Below the pieces are notes generated by a model. That model searched no databases. It was not told the origin of the DNA and saw only the letters and a list, made by a program, of their open reading frames with translations. Source: Actinomadura sp. CNU-125 (GTDB lineage: Bacteria; Actinomycetota; Actinomycetes; Streptosporangiales; Streptosporangiaceae). From it: DNA of 64,000 nucleotides. The stretch lies in the NCBI RefSeq assembly GCF_001942465.1, contig NZ_MKJY01000144.1, positions 1 through 64,000 of the forward strand. The letters run 5' to 3'. This document shows positions 37,875 through 47,180 of the stretch, in pieces. The position numbers were made by a program, and so were the translations under genes. Every line of letters starts with the position of its first letter. The first letter of the stretch is position 1.

Positions 37875-39110
37875 TCACGGCCAGCGGGTGACCTGCTCCC
37901 TGAAGTCGTGCTGAAGGGGGCCGTCGGGGGCGGCGATACTGGCCTGGTATGCGTGAACGCGGCCCGCCATGACATCCGCCACCTGGACTGTTTCTCTGAT
38001 GACCGCGGACTCATAGAAGGCAAGGGAGGTGGCGAGTGTCTCCATGGCCGACAGTCCATCGATTTCCACGGATCCTCCCTGCCTGATTGCCCGGAGGAAC
38101 TCGGCGCACTCGATGGGGAAATCCTGGCGCAGCCCATGAGGGAATAGGCGGTCACTCTCCTTGCCGGACAGCGACTGCAGGAAGTCGGCGGTGTACTCGT
38201 CCAGTTGGCGCGTGTTTCCGCGCTGATCTCGGATCCGCGCCTCCGGTAACGGCGCGTGGAAGAGTTGGCCACCGTCACAGACGAGCGCGCCCGCTGTCCC
38301 TTGAATGCTGAAGTGGAAGTATTCGTTCCCAGGCAGCCCGGAAGTGGACGAAAAGATGCCGGTCATACCGTTCGTGAAATTCAGCAGCCCTGCGAGCAGG
38401 TCCTCTCGCTGGTCGACGTTGACAGATCCTCCGTCGAGCGGCTGGTCGACCATCCGCTTGGCGAGAGCGGTGACCGATTCCACCGGCCCGAACAGGTACC
38501 GCATCACGTCCAGGAGATGTGCTCCGTTGTCGATGGCCCATCCGCCGCCGCTCAGCCGGCGATCAGCACGCCAATGCCACTGTTGGGGCAGCGGGGCCCG
38601 GTAGCGGCTCCGTTGGGCATGGAAGATCTGCGGCTCTCCGAGGGCCCTCTGCTTCTGGATAAGCCAGTGGGCCGTTCTGATGGACGGCGACCGTCGGTGG
38701 TTCTCTGCCAGAGAGAGGACAAGGCCAGCCGCCCGAGCGGTCTCCACCATGCGCCGAGCCGCGGGAATGGTCTGCGCCAAGGGCTTCTCCACCAGGACGT
38801 GGACGCCTTGGGCGAGCGCCGTGCACGCCGCCTGTTCGTGGAGATGGACGGGCAGGCAGATGTCCAGGCCGTCCAGAGCCGCGCTCCCGATCAGGGCCTC
38901 TGCGTCCGTGAAGACCAACGGGTGGCGATCCTGCCAACTCGTCACGTGGTCGGCTGCGCGTTGGGCGAGGCCCGGGTCGGCGTCGCAGACGGCCACGATC
39001 TCGAATGTTCCGGGCGCGGCCGCGGCCACAGCCTGCCAGGCGCGCATATGTTCGAGGCCGATGAGCCCGCATCCGAGCAGGGCCAGACGTGTCCTCGGTG
39101 CGCCGGTCAT
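37875..39110 (-). CDS. Gfo/Idh/MocA-family NAD(P)-dependent dehydrogenase
   Basis: A 411-residue protein. The Rossmann part opens LALLGCGLIGLEHMRAW and has ICLPVHLHEQAACTAL and VLVEKPLAQT, the EKP motif of the family. The C-terminal part has GGWAIDNGAHLLDVMRYLFG, with the substrate-side D and H. These enzymes oxidise or reduce a hydroxyl of a sugar, cyclitol or related polyol. Its ATG overlaps the stop of the TIM-barrel gene by four bases, and the aminotransferase starts 46 bases later, suggesting that the ketone made here is the amination substrate. Confidence 0.88.
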   Translation of the reverse strand: MTGAPRTRLALLGCGLIGLEHMRAWQAVAAAAPGTFEIVAVCDADPGLAQRAADHVTSWQDRHPLVFTDAEALIGSAALDGLDICLPVHLHEQAACTALAQGVHVLVEKPLAQTIPAARRMVETARAAGLVLSLAENHRRSPSIRTAHWLIQKQRALGEPQIFHAQRSRYRAPLPQQWHWRADRRLSGGGWAIDNGAHLLDVMRYLFGPVESVTALAKRMVDQPLDGGSVNVDQREDLLAGLLNFTNGMTGIFSSTSGLPGNEYFHFSIQGTAGALVCDGGQLFHAPLPEARIRDQRGNTRQLDEYTADFLQSLSGKESDRLFPHGLRQDFPIECAEFLRAIRQGGSVEIDGLSAMETLATSLAFYESAVIRETVQVADVMAGRVHAYQASIAAPDGPLQHDFREQVTRWP

Positions 39111-39979
39111 GAGTTGCCGGCCTCGGTGGCCGTTCCGACGTGCGGGCGCGGCTGTTCGAGGACCCGAGCCGCAGCCCGGTGGGCGAGCCGGGCTGCCTCG
39201 TACGGCGAGCGGGAGTGCAGCTCCCTATTCTTGAGTTCGACTGAGAGAGGGCCCTCGTAGCCGCGCCATTGCAGGGCGGCCAAGAGAGCGGGAAGGTCGA
39301 TGCAGCCGTCACCAGGCAGCTGACGCAGCGAGTCGTCCAACAGGTGGCGCCTGATGTCCGGAGCGTCGTTCAGATGAACGAAAATCGGCATATCCGCCGG
39401 AATTTCAGCAACTTCGTGAGCGGTTCCACCGGAGGCATGCCAATGATAACTGTCGAGCAGTACCCCCACGTTTGGCGATCCAAGACAACGAATGAGTTCG
39501 ACGGTCTCTTTCAGCGTTCTACACCCGCGGTCGGAACGGTCGAAGGTGTGCAGTCCGTTGAACTCGAGCATGAGCGACAGGTCAAAAGAGGCGGCCCAAG
39601 CCGCGACCCTGCCGATCCGGTCGAGCGTTTCCTCTCTGCCGGGCACGAGGAAGCCGGTATCGGGCCGTTGCCGCGGCAGCACCAACGCTCCGCTGCGGCT
39701 ACCCAACCGTGCAACCGCCTCCATTTCCGCGATGGCCTCGGGGAGTGCTTGCTCGAAGCGGTCACGCTCCCAGTGCAATCGGATGGACCATCCTCCGTGC
39801 ACAGGCGTGATGGCACCGCTGGAGACCAGCTCGGCGGCCTGCGGATCGCCGGACACAGCCTCGAGCAGGCGGCGGGCAGACAACTCGACGAAGGGGAAGC
39901 CCGCCGCATGCGAGGCGCGCACGACCTCGCCGGCGGACGTGTCACGAGACAGTGTGACGCGATTGAGACACAATTTCAC
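39107..39979 (-). CDS. sugar-phosphate isomerase/epimerase-type TIM barrel
   Basis: About 290 residues from GTG 39979, chosen because AAGGAGAAG stands just before it. The xylose-isomerase-like barrel has LSLMLEFNGLHTFD, VGVLLDSYHWHASGG, FVHLNDAPD and LSVELKNREL, whose Glu, Asp, His and Glu are the metal ligands. Members isomerise or epimerise sugars and inosose-type compounds, in line with the neighbouring dehydrogenase and aminotransferase. A 175-base gap upstream could hold a promoter; it contains the palindrome CCACATGTGG near 40077. Confidence 0.8.
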   Translation of the reverse strand: MKLCLNRVTLSRDTSAGEVVRASHAAGFPFVELSARRLLEAVSGDPQAAELVSSGAITPVHGGWSIRLHWERDRFEQALPEAIAEMEAVARLGSRSGALVLPRQRPDTGFLVPGREETLDRIGRVAAWAASFDLSLMLEFNGLHTFDRSDRGCRTLKETVELIRCLGSPNVGVLLDSYHWHASGGTAHEVAEIPADMPIFVHLNDAPDIRRHLLDDSLRQLPGDGCIDLPALLAALQWRGYEGPLSVELKNRELHSRSPYEAARLAHRAAARVLEQPRPHVGTATEAGNS

Positions 39980-40154
39980 TGCTCTTCTCCTTGGCGCACG
40001 ATTACGGAACGGACCTGGCATGGATATTGCTCACGTCGAAGCGGAGTCTCACTAGCGTCACAAGAGTCCGAAGCCACCACATGTGGATTGCGACCGACTA
40101 GACATCGTTACAGTTTGGAAATCACTTTATCTCGCTTCCGTGATCGGCGCCGTA

Positions 40155-41087
40155 TCACTCCACGTCCTTAGAGCGTTGATGAAAAGCCTTCCGGTAGGGT
40201 GCGATGTCCATCCGGGGATAGCGTGCGGCCATACCGCGTAGTGTCACCTCGTCCCAGTAGGGATCTGCAACGGCCGGAAAGCCGATCAGCTCTCTCTCGT
40301 GGGGACTCGAAGTCTCTATGAAACGCCGCAGGGCAGCCGCATCCGGATACGGGCGTTCTCCTGAGGGCCAGGCGATGTCTTGCATCCAGGTGACGTGTGC
40401 GGAGTGATAGGTAATGAAGTGAACCAGCCGTCGGCCGGTTTCCGCCGTCATGGCCGTGCCGCGGTGAAGAGTGCTTCCAGTGAAGATCAACAGCGATCCG
40501 GCCTCTGCGTGCACTGGTGTCTCCTTCGAGTAGAGCTCGGGGAAGAGGTCCGGTGGCCGGACGGTCATGCCGTGCTCGGTGAGAAGGTCCATCCCGCGTG
40601 TGTGCTCCTGCGAGACGACGAACGTCGGGGCATGGCCCGCCATGACATTCGTGTAGTAGAGAATCATGAAGGTCTGCCGGAAGAGGCCGTCATCCCGCGG
40701 ATACGCGAGGGATTTCTTCCCCCACGTGTCGTTGTGTAGATTCTGGTCGTCGCCCGCTCCGAAGCGGGTGCCATATTTGACCTGAAGCGTCGATTCTCCA
40801 AGCCGCAGCCGCGTCGTTCCGTACGACCGTTCCAAGAACCGGAGGATCGCCGGATGCACGGTAATCCGGTTCAGCGCGTCGTCGACGAAGGGAAAAGTGG
40901 CGACCTTGCGATGATTGGTGTAGCGGTCCGGCGCCGCAGCCAGTTCGTCGTCATCGGGGAAGTAGTACGCCGCCGCTTCGCGGCACCACTGAACCTCCCG
41001 TGCCGACAAAAAGCCCGGCACGAGAACATATCCGTGCCTTTCGAGTTCGGCGACGTGTTCGTCGGTGATGCGCTCGCGCTTCATCAC
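40155..41087 (-). CDS. PhyH-type Fe(II)/2-oxoglutarate dioxygenase
   Basis: A 310-residue protein (ATG 41087, a second ATG directly after). The phytanoyl-CoA dioxygenase pattern is seen in HGYVLVPGFLSAREVQ near the start, the iron-binding HND in QNLHNDTWGKK, and the distal His in LIFTGSTLHRGTAMT with the later arginine (ETGRRLVHF) for 2-oxoglutarate. It would hydroxylate, desaturate or cyclise a small molecule. Its start overlaps the kinase-like gene by four bases, so they act in one pathway. Substrate unknown. Confidence 0.88.
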   Translation of the reverse strand: MMKRERITDEHVAELERHGYVLVPGFLSAREVQWCREAAAYYFPDDDELAAAPDRYTNHRKVATFPFVDDALNRITVHPAILRFLERSYGTTRLRLGESTLQVKYGTRFGAGDDQNLHNDTWGKKSLAYPRDDGLFRQTFMILYYTNVMAGHAPTFVVSQEHTRGMDLLTEHGMTVRPPDLFPELYSKETPVHAEAGSLLIFTGSTLHRGTAMTAETGRRLVHFITYHSAHVTWMQDIAWPSGERPYPDAAALRRFIETSSPHERELIGFPAVADPYWDEVTLRGMAARYPRMDIAPYRKAFHQRSKDVE

Positions 41088-41827
41088 ACGCCCTCCAGAT
41101 GCTCATCAATTGCGCGTAGAAGGTCATCGCAGACTTCGTCGATGGTGCGGTCTCGCCCGTTCCGGACCGTGGGCCATCCGCGGGCTCGGCCGAGGCCTCG
41201 CAAGACTGCCGCTAGTTCACTGGTGAAGGCCACGAATTCCCGCGGTGCGTAGGTCGTGGCACCGGACGGGTCGTATACCGGATCCGGGCATCCTGCTTGC
41301 TCGTACCATCCGCGCCGGTCTTCTTCGCCGGCCTCCACCAGAACCGTGACGCTGTTGGTCCGCGGCAACAGGTCGTCGGGCAGCAGGTTGCGCTGCCACT
41401 CGCTGAAGGCTGGCAGGGCATGCTCTGGAAGGGCACCGCGGCGGCACGCCTCGATGCCCAGCCGCGCCCACGTCTTGGCCCACCAGCTTTCTGCGATCAC
41501 GATCCGGCCTTGCCCGAGGCCGTCCATGACCTGGCTCTCAAGTAGCGCCGCGTACTGGGTGGCTGCTGCCAGAGACAGGACCTGGAAACTCGTGCTCAGG
41601 TCACTCGCCGCCCTGAACAGCGAACCGACCGCCGTGATGATGTCGGTGTACTCGGCCGGGCCGAGTGGATCGTCGCGCCGAAGCCGGTCGACGCACCGCC
41701 CGTCCTGCTCCAGCCGGCGGACCAGCCGCCCGACTATGGCGCTCTTGCCCGATCCGTCCGCTCCCTCGACCACGAGGAACAGACCGGGGAGCGTGCTCTG
41801 CGGCATTGGATCGGCGGCCAGGCTCAT
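41084..41827 (-). CDS. thymidylate-kinase-like P-loop enzyme
   Basis: A 247-residue protein with the P-loop EGADGSGKSAIVGRLVRRLE at residues 21-40, the opening of dTMP kinases. The usual DR-x-x-x-S motif, which holds the nucleotide, reads IVIAESWWAKTWARLG, so the substrate site differs from housekeeping enzymes. It overlaps both neighbours by four bases (B12-radical SAM upstream, dioxygenase downstream). A likely role is phosphorylation of an unusual nucleotide or nucleoside-like intermediate; other P-loop kinase roles are possible. Confidence 0.75.
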   Translation of the reverse strand: MSLAADPMPQSTLPGLFLVVEGADGSGKSAIVGRLVRRLEQDGRCVDRLRRDDPLGPAEYTDIITAVGSLFRAASDLSTSFQVLSLAAATQYAALLESQVMDGLGQGRIVIAESWWAKTWARLGIEACRRGALPEHALPAFSEWQRNLLPDDLLPRTNSVTVLVEAGEEDRRGWYEQAGCPDPVYDPSGATTYAPREFVAFTSELAAVLRGLGRARGWPTVRNGRDRTIDEVCDDLLRAIDEHLEGV

Positions 41828-43641
41828 TCTCGGCGTCCGGATGCATCGTGGGCCGTACGTTCCTTCAAAGCCCGGATCAGCTCGGCCTCCTGCGCGGTGT
41901 CCACGCTGTCGACGACCTCCCAGGGAACGACTTCGTCAATGCTCAACTCGCGCAGGTAATAGGAGTGGTCGAGGTCCTCGGCGTCTAGGACCTTCCGCAG
42001 TTGCTCACCCGTGAGGGCGGTCAGGTCCATTCCATCGTCGTAGAGACGCTCCAGTATTCTTCCGATGCGCCGATCACCACGCAGGCAGACGCTCTCCAGA
42101 AGCAGTCTGCTGGACTCGCCCCAGAGCACACGGTAGTTGCGCTCGTAGGCCTGGTCGCCGACCAATGCTCGGAGTCGATCCTGGATTTCCTGGACGAATT
42201 CTTCGGTATGGTCGGGGTCGCTCATCGGGAGGCGCTGGCTGACCGTGTTCGGTTTGGGCATGAACTGCTGAAGCTTGAGAATTATGGTCCCATCAGGCCG
42301 CTCGAATCGGTTGAAGATGTCTACTGCGTAGTCGGCGATCGCCGCACGATCCTCCCGCGTTTCTCCGGGCGCACCTACGATAAAGTAGAGCATGATGTGT
42401 GCGAAGTCCTCGTTCTCTTTGAGGAGATTGATCGACTTGTGCACGCGCTGGAGCGTCATGGTCTTGTTGAACATTGCCACGAGGTCCGCGCTGGCGAACT
42501 CCGGAGCGATAGTCACAATGCCACGTGTGGAGCTCAGTTTGAGCTCCGTGAAAAGATGTCCAAATTCGCCGAGTTCGGAGACCGCTGAAAGGTAGCGGGC
42601 GGAGAGTTCGTCGGCGCGAACGGACCCGATGATGGTGGTCACCTTGTTCGCCGCGCGCCCCGAGTACTCACGCAGTCGATCGAGCAGCCGGTAGCGCTTT
42701 CCATACTGTGTGAAGGTGGGAGAGCTGATGATGATCTGGCTCGCCCCGATCTCTTCTAGCTTATCGATGTAGCTCATCAGTAGGTCGAACGGGGCCTGCC
42801 GGAACGACGGTACACCCAGGGTGCAGAAATGACATGCCCAGCGGCAGCCCAGAGTCGGGACGATCATTCCGCAAGTGCCGTCGATGATCGGCGCGACCCA
42901 GTGCGCGTCGTGGAGGTCCTCCACTCCAAGGTACTGAGCGTGAACCTTCGCTGGAACCGTGAGCCGGCGCGGCTTGACGCTGGAGATACCACCGCTCGGC
43001 CGCAACTCATAGGAGTACATGCTCGGCACGTAGAGCCCGGGTACCTGCGACATGCGTTCGAGGACCGCGTCCTTCGGCCGGCCCTCGTCGAGCCCGTCTC
43101 GAACGATATCGATGAGCTGGAGCATGGACTGCTCGCCCTCGCCGAGGGCGATGGCGTCCAGGTAGTCACCCAGGATCTCGGGGTTGGCGAACCCGCCGTT
43201 TCCGCCCACCACCAGCGGATGCCTTCCCAGTCGCCTTTCCTCGCTGCGCCGTGGAATGCCAGCCAGGTCGAGGAGTCTGAAAAAGGAGGGTAGGTCTCCG
43301 GAATTGGTGATGCTCACCCCGATGATGTCGGCTTCGGCAACCGGCGCGGCGCTCTCGATAGATCGATAAGTCTCCCCGGCTGGTGTACGGAGGCGCTGTC
43401 CGTCCTCAGTAAGGCAATCGTAGATAATTGCCCTTTCGGCGACCGCGGGGACGTCCTTCCTTCGGTTGATCAGGTCGTAGAGGGCGAGGGGGCCCATGCA
43501 CAGAAGTGAGTATTCGTGCCCATAGGGAAGCAGGAAGACGACCCTGAGGGGCTTTTTGGGCTTTTCCGTGAAGTCGTACGGCGCCCCGACGATGATCTCA
43601 CGGTCCTGAATCTTTTGAATTTCTTCCTCGATTGTTTGCAT
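41824..43641 (-). CDS. cobalamin-binding radical SAM enzyme
   Basis: A 605-residue protein. The N-terminal part (LLPYGHEYSLLCMGPLALYDLINRR in outline, ADIIGVSITNSGDLPSF, PLVVGGNGGFANPEI) has the Rossmann-type layout of B12-binding radical SAM proteins, close in style to the group with DUF2344-type relatives. The cluster-binding cysteines are C266, C270 and C273 (CRWACHFC), with the GGN-like loop before. The C-terminal domain carries IMLYFIVGAPGETREDRAAIA. Enzymes of this kind methylate unactivated carbons or do ring rearrangements, as OxsB does on a nucleotide in oxetanocin synthesis. It is the most likely source of unusual chemistry in this cluster. Confidence 0.88.
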   Translation of the reverse strand: MQTIEEEIQKIQDREIIVGAPYDFTEKPKKPLRVVFLLPYGHEYSLLCMGPLALYDLINRRKDVPAVAERAIIYDCLTEDGQRLRTPAGETYRSIESAAPVAEADIIGVSITNSGDLPSFFRLLDLAGIPRRSEERRLGRHPLVVGGNGGFANPEILGDYLDAIALGEGEQSMLQLIDIVRDGLDEGRPKDAVLERMSQVPGLYVPSMYSYELRPSGGISSVKPRRLTVPAKVHAQYLGVEDLHDAHWVAPIIDGTCGMIVPTLGCRWACHFCTLGVPSFRQAPFDLLMSYIDKLEEIGASQIIISSPTFTQYGKRYRLLDRLREYSGRAANKVTTIIGSVRADELSARYLSAVSELGEFGHLFTELKLSSTRGIVTIAPEFASADLVAMFNKTMTLQRVHKSINLLKENEDFAHIMLYFIVGAPGETREDRAAIADYAVDIFNRFERPDGTIILKLQQFMPKPNTVSQRLPMSDPDHTEEFVQEIQDRLRALVGDQAYERNYRVLWGESSRLLLESVCLRGDRRIGRILERLYDDGMDLTALTGEQLRKVLDAEDLDHSYYLRELSIDEVVPWEVVDSVDTAQEAELIRALKERTAHDASGRRE

Positions 43642-43796
43642 GACTCTCCAAGTTCATGTCGGCGGCGACCGCCGTGGGCGGATTTAGGGTGTGGTCGGCT
43701 ATGCCACCGGGGGCTGCCTCGGCAGGCTGCCGTAGCGAGAAAACGGGTGAGCCGGGTGGCGGCGGAGTCGATGAGCGGCGGCTACCTAGGGTTCGG

Positions 43797-44579
43797 TCAG
43801 TTGCGCAGTGTCGAGATGGCGGCATGGACGGCGGTGTTCAGGGAGGTGGCAGTGGCGTCCGAGCGGGCGCCGCGCGGGGTTCGGCGACCCGGCATCAATA
43901 GATCGGACACCGCGAAGGCGGCCGCGCACTCGATGTCGCGGTACCGGCCGACCGCGAAGAACGCGGCAGCCTCCATTTCAACCACCAAGGCGCCTTGCCG
44001 TGCGTATTCATCTGCTTTCTCGCGCGTTTCCCGGTAGAGCGCGTCGGTGGTCCAACTCGTCCCGCGGTGCAGGCGGCAGGCGGTGGTCCTGAGCCGCTCG
44101 AGCAATTTATGCGTCAGTCCGGCGGTCGGTCGCGCAGGCTCCCCATGTTCCCAGTAGTGATGGGAAACGCCTTCGGCACGGATGGCGCTCTCGCACAGGA
44201 TGAGGTCGCCGACGGCGACGCTCGTCCCAAGGCCGCCGGCGGTTCCGACGGCGATGAGACGCTGGGCCCCGAGCGCGATGAGCTGCTCAGCGATCACTGC
44301 GGTCGCGGGTCCGCCAATGCCGAACCCGCTGCACACTCCGACCGGCTCACCGGGCCCTCCCAGGATGCGCAGGTCTGCGGACACCCATGGAACGGGGGCG
44401 CTTAATGCCGCGGACGCGTGGAGGTTTCGCACCGCCGCGTTCTGATATAGAAGGACGACCCCCCCGAGTTCGCGGAGCCCCACACTGTGGCCATGCGTAG
44501 CCCGTATGTACTCGGCATGCTCGCCTGGGTCGACGCATGCCAGCTTGGTCAGTTTCCCTCCAGCCATCACCGTGTCCAT
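43797..44579 (-). CDS. nucleoside phosphorylase / nucleosidase-like enzyme
   Basis: About 260 residues from ATG 44579 (ATG 44567 also possible). Family marks of PNP/UDP phosphorylases and MTA/SAH nucleosidases: GFGIGGPATAVIAEQLIALG, RLIAVGTAGGLGTSVAVGDL, ALVVEMEAAAFFAVGRY and AFAVSDLLMPGR, with the catalytic Asp of VSD. It would cleave or exchange the N-glycosidic bond of a nucleoside or nucleotide. Placement inside the cluster, between an aldo/keto reductase and the B12-radical SAM gene, suggests use on a pathway nucleoside or removal of spent SAM products. Confidence 0.85.
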   Translation of the reverse strand: MDTVMAGGKLTKLACVDPGEHAEYIRATHGHSVGLRELGGVVLLYQNAAVRNLHASAALSAPVPWVSADLRILGGPGEPVGVCSGFGIGGPATAVIAEQLIALGAQRLIAVGTAGGLGTSVAVGDLILCESAIRAEGVSHHYWEHGEPARPTAGLTHKLLERLRTTACRLHRGTSWTTDALYRETREKADEYARQGALVVEMEAAAFFAVGRYRDIECAAAFAVSDLLMPGRRTPRGARSDATATSLNTAVHAAISTLRN

Positions 44580-44611
44580 CCGGGAGTCCGTGTCCTCTGC
44601 ATGGTCGGTCC

Positions 44612-45573
44612 TCACCAGGCGAACGATTCCGGAGCTGGGCCGGGCCCGGGAAATATCTCTTCCAATTCTTTGGTCAGTGAGTCCGGCAGGCGCAGCCGTA
44701 TCGCGCGCAGGGCGGACTCCAGTTGCTCCACGGTGCGCGGCCCGATCACCGGTGCCGTCACCTCGGGACGGCTGATCAGCCACGCCAGCGACACCTCGGC
44801 TGGCGCGAGTCCATGCTGTGCACACACGTGCTCGAAGCGTCGGACCTGGTCGGCGTGGCCGAGCAGGGAGTGGGCCCCGCGTCCGGCGTGCCGCCGTTTT
44901 CCCTCGGAGGATCCGGCGGCGAGCACTCCTGCGAGCATGCCGCCGTGGAGGGGCGACCAGGGGAGCACCGCGAGCCCGTAGGCGCGGGCAGCCGGAATCA
45001 CTTCTTGCTCGGCATTGCGTTCGGCGAGGTTGTACAGGCACTGTTCGCTTACCAGACCGAGCGACCGTGCTTCAAGGCGGACTCCTGCCCTTGGGCCAGC
45101 TGCCAGCCCGCATGATTGGAGGTGCCGACATAGAGCACCTTGCCCTGATCGACCAGGACGTCCATGGCCTGCCAGATCTCCTCCCAGGGAGTGCAGCGGT
45201 CCACGTGGTGAAGCTGGTAGAGGTCGATGCGATCGGTCCGGAGCCGGCTCAGGCTGCCTTCCACGGCCTGTCGGATATGGCGGGCCGACAGGCGGCCGTC
45301 ATTGGGCCAATCGCTCATGGCGCCGAAGACCTTCGTGGCGATCACCATGCGGTCGCGGCGGCCGGGATCCGAAGCCAGCCAGTTGCCTATATGGGTCTCG
45401 CTGACGCCCCGGCCGTACTTATTCGCAGTGTCGATGACATTGATTCCCGCTTCGTAGGCCCGGTCGAGAAGGGCGTGGGATTCTCGCTCCGTGGTGACCT
45501 TGCCGAAGTTCCAGCCACCAAGGAGGACTGCGCTGACCCGCAGTCCCGCCCGGCCTAGCTGCCGATATTCCAC
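44612..45573 (-). pseudogene. aldo/keto reductase, frameshifted
   Basis: From ATG 45573: QLGRAGLRVSAVLLGGWNFG, INVIDTANKYGRGVSETHIG (Asp and Tyr of the tetrad), RMVIATKVFG (Lys) and IDLYQLHHVDRCTPWE (His). At about 45070 the sequence ALKHGRSVW meets a stop; with one base restored it reads ALK-x-RSLGLVSEQCLYNLAERN and goes on to IPAARAYGLAVLPWSPLHGG, PVIGPRTVEQLESAL and the stop at 44612. The full protein of about 320 residues has normal length and all four catalytic residues. NADPH-dependent carbonyl reduction in the cluster is likely. Confidence 0.85.
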
Positions 45574-45589
45574 ATCTGGCTCCCAGGTG

Positions 45590-46468
45590 TCAGGGCATGA
45601 GCGTGAGGAAGCGTTCGGCGCGGACCCGGCGCTCGGTCACCGCGCCGGCGACCGCGGGATCGTCCCTGGCCAGCGATCTGAGCAGCCAGTAGGCGGCCTT
45701 CATGCGGCGTGCCATGAGGAGCCGCTCGGTGCTCTGTGGTGAACTGCACGCGGCGCCGATCGCCTCGCTCCAGTCGCTGCTCGGGATGCCGCGCAACGTG
45801 ACGTGTTCGAGTAGATCGGCCAGTTCGGTGGCCTGATCACTGCGGCCGGAGTCCTCGAAGTCGACAATCTGGAGCGTGCTCCCGTCCTTGATGAAGTTCC
45901 GGATGTTGGGATCTGACTGCCCGAAGCACACGTCCCCGGGTTCGGACACCAGACGCCGGGGCTCGGGCCCGGCGAGCCAGTTGCGCGCGGCGTCCAGTGC
46001 CCTGCCTGGCTCAGGGGAACGGCTGTCCTGGGCTCTCGCCATGTTCACCGCGGCCAGAGCCTCCCACCGCCGCAGCTTGGGTACCTCAACGCGCGCATGG
46101 CTGATGGCGTACGGCATGTCGAGTACGGCGTCGGCGGGGATCGCGGCGTGCATCCGCCGACGGGCGTCTGCGATGAGCGCGACCTCCTCGGCAGGCGGTG
46201 GGACCGTTTGCAGCGCGTGTCCCGGCAGCCGACTCATCGTGATGCTGGGGAAAGTACGGCGGATTTCCATCCGAAGGGGACGCGGTGCCAGTCCTGGGAC
46301 GAATTCATCCAGCAGATGCAACGCGCGCCATTCTCGCAGATGCTCCGAATGTCGGACGGTGCGGAACGTTTTCACCACCGCATCGGAGGTCACCCGCACG
46401 CTGTGCGTCTGCCCACGGCACGGCTCGGTGGAACCGCTACTCTCGGAACTCGGGTGTGAACGTGACAT
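45590..46468 (-). CDS. APH/choline-kinase-fold phosphotransferase (copy B)
   Basis: A 292-residue paralogue of the gene at 30385: VVKTFRTVRHSEHLREWRAL, LAPRPLRMEIRR, SRLPGHALQTV. The catalytic loop is CFGQSDPNIRNFIKDG followed by IVDFEDSGRSDQ; again the histidine before Asp is missing (QSD for HGD), while the Asp, Asn and the later DFE metal site remain. ATG 46468 lies one base after the DsbA-fold gene stop. Two diverged copies at opposite ends of one cluster suggest two different phosphorylation steps, or one biosynthetic and one protective kinase. Confidence 0.75.
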   Translation of the reverse strand: MSRSHPSSESSGSTEPCRGQTHSVRVTSDAVVKTFRTVRHSEHLREWRALHLLDEFVPGLAPRPLRMEIRRTFPSITMSRLPGHALQTVPPPAEEVALIADARRRMHAAIPADAVLDMPYAISHARVEVPKLRRWEALAAVNMARAQDSRSPEPGRALDAARNWLAGPEPRRLVSEPGDVCFGQSDPNIRNFIKDGSTLQIVDFEDSGRSDQATELADLLEHVTLRGIPSSDWSEAIGAACSSPQSTERLLMARRMKAAYWLLRSLARDDPAVAGAVTERRVRAERFLTLMP

Positions 46469-46469
46469 C

Positions 46470-47143
46470 TCAGCGGAACTTCGGTTTGCGGGTGCGCGTG
46501 CGCTTCAGTTCAAAGAAGCCATCGGTCTCCGACACCAGCAGTACTCCGTCCCACAGCCTGCCAGCCTTTTCGCCGGCGGGGGCCGGAGTGACCACCGGCC
46601 CGAAGAAGGAATTACCGGACACGGATATGATCGGCGTGCCGACCTTCAGGCCGACTCGCCGCATTCCATCGTCATGGCTAGCTTGGAGCACGGACTCCAC
46701 GTCGGCCGATTCGGCGGCCTCGGCGAGGTCCTCGGGAAGCTGTGCCCCGCGTAGTGCCTCCCGGAACACGTCGTCGTCATAGGGCCTTTCTTGAAGGTGG
46801 AATATTCTCCCCAGTTCAGAGTACAGCCGCCCCTGTATCTGATGCGGATCGGCACCGACCTGCCCGCCATACCGGGCGGCGGCGGCGACCACGCGTCCCA
46901 CTCCAAGCGACTGGTCCATCAGTTTCTGATACCGGTCAGTCTTCACGTTGCCAGCATTCAGAATGGCCAGGCACATGATGTGCCAACGGATGCGGACGGG
47001 CCTCACCTGCTCCACCTCCATCATCCAAGCGAGGTGATCCCAGGCCCAGGGCAGACCGGGTCGAACCAGAAGTCCGCAATGACCTGGGACCCACGGGATG
47101 ATGACACGCCTGCCGACTCGCTCGTTTCAGTATGCTCGGGCAA
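46470..47143 (-). pseudogene. DsbA-fold protein of the mycothiol-dependent nitroreductase type, frameshifted
   Basis: TTG at 47143 follows AGGAGA by six bases. The first strand reads QVIADFWFDPVCP, then the frame is lost at about 47055: a missing C in the CCC run turns CPWAWDHLAWMMEVEQ into CPGPGITS and a stop. The remaining 170 residues are normal (IRWHIMCLAILNAG, DQSLGVGRVVAAAARYG, VGTPIISVSGNSFFGPV). The C-P-W motif is the active-site cysteine start of actinomycete DsbA/FrnE-like proteins that use mycothiol. Its role in the cluster is unclear; it could be a redox or thiol-handling step. Confidence 0.8.
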
Positions 47144-47180
47144 CGAGGTCTCCTGAGGAAGGTGTCTAGTATGGCTGGGA

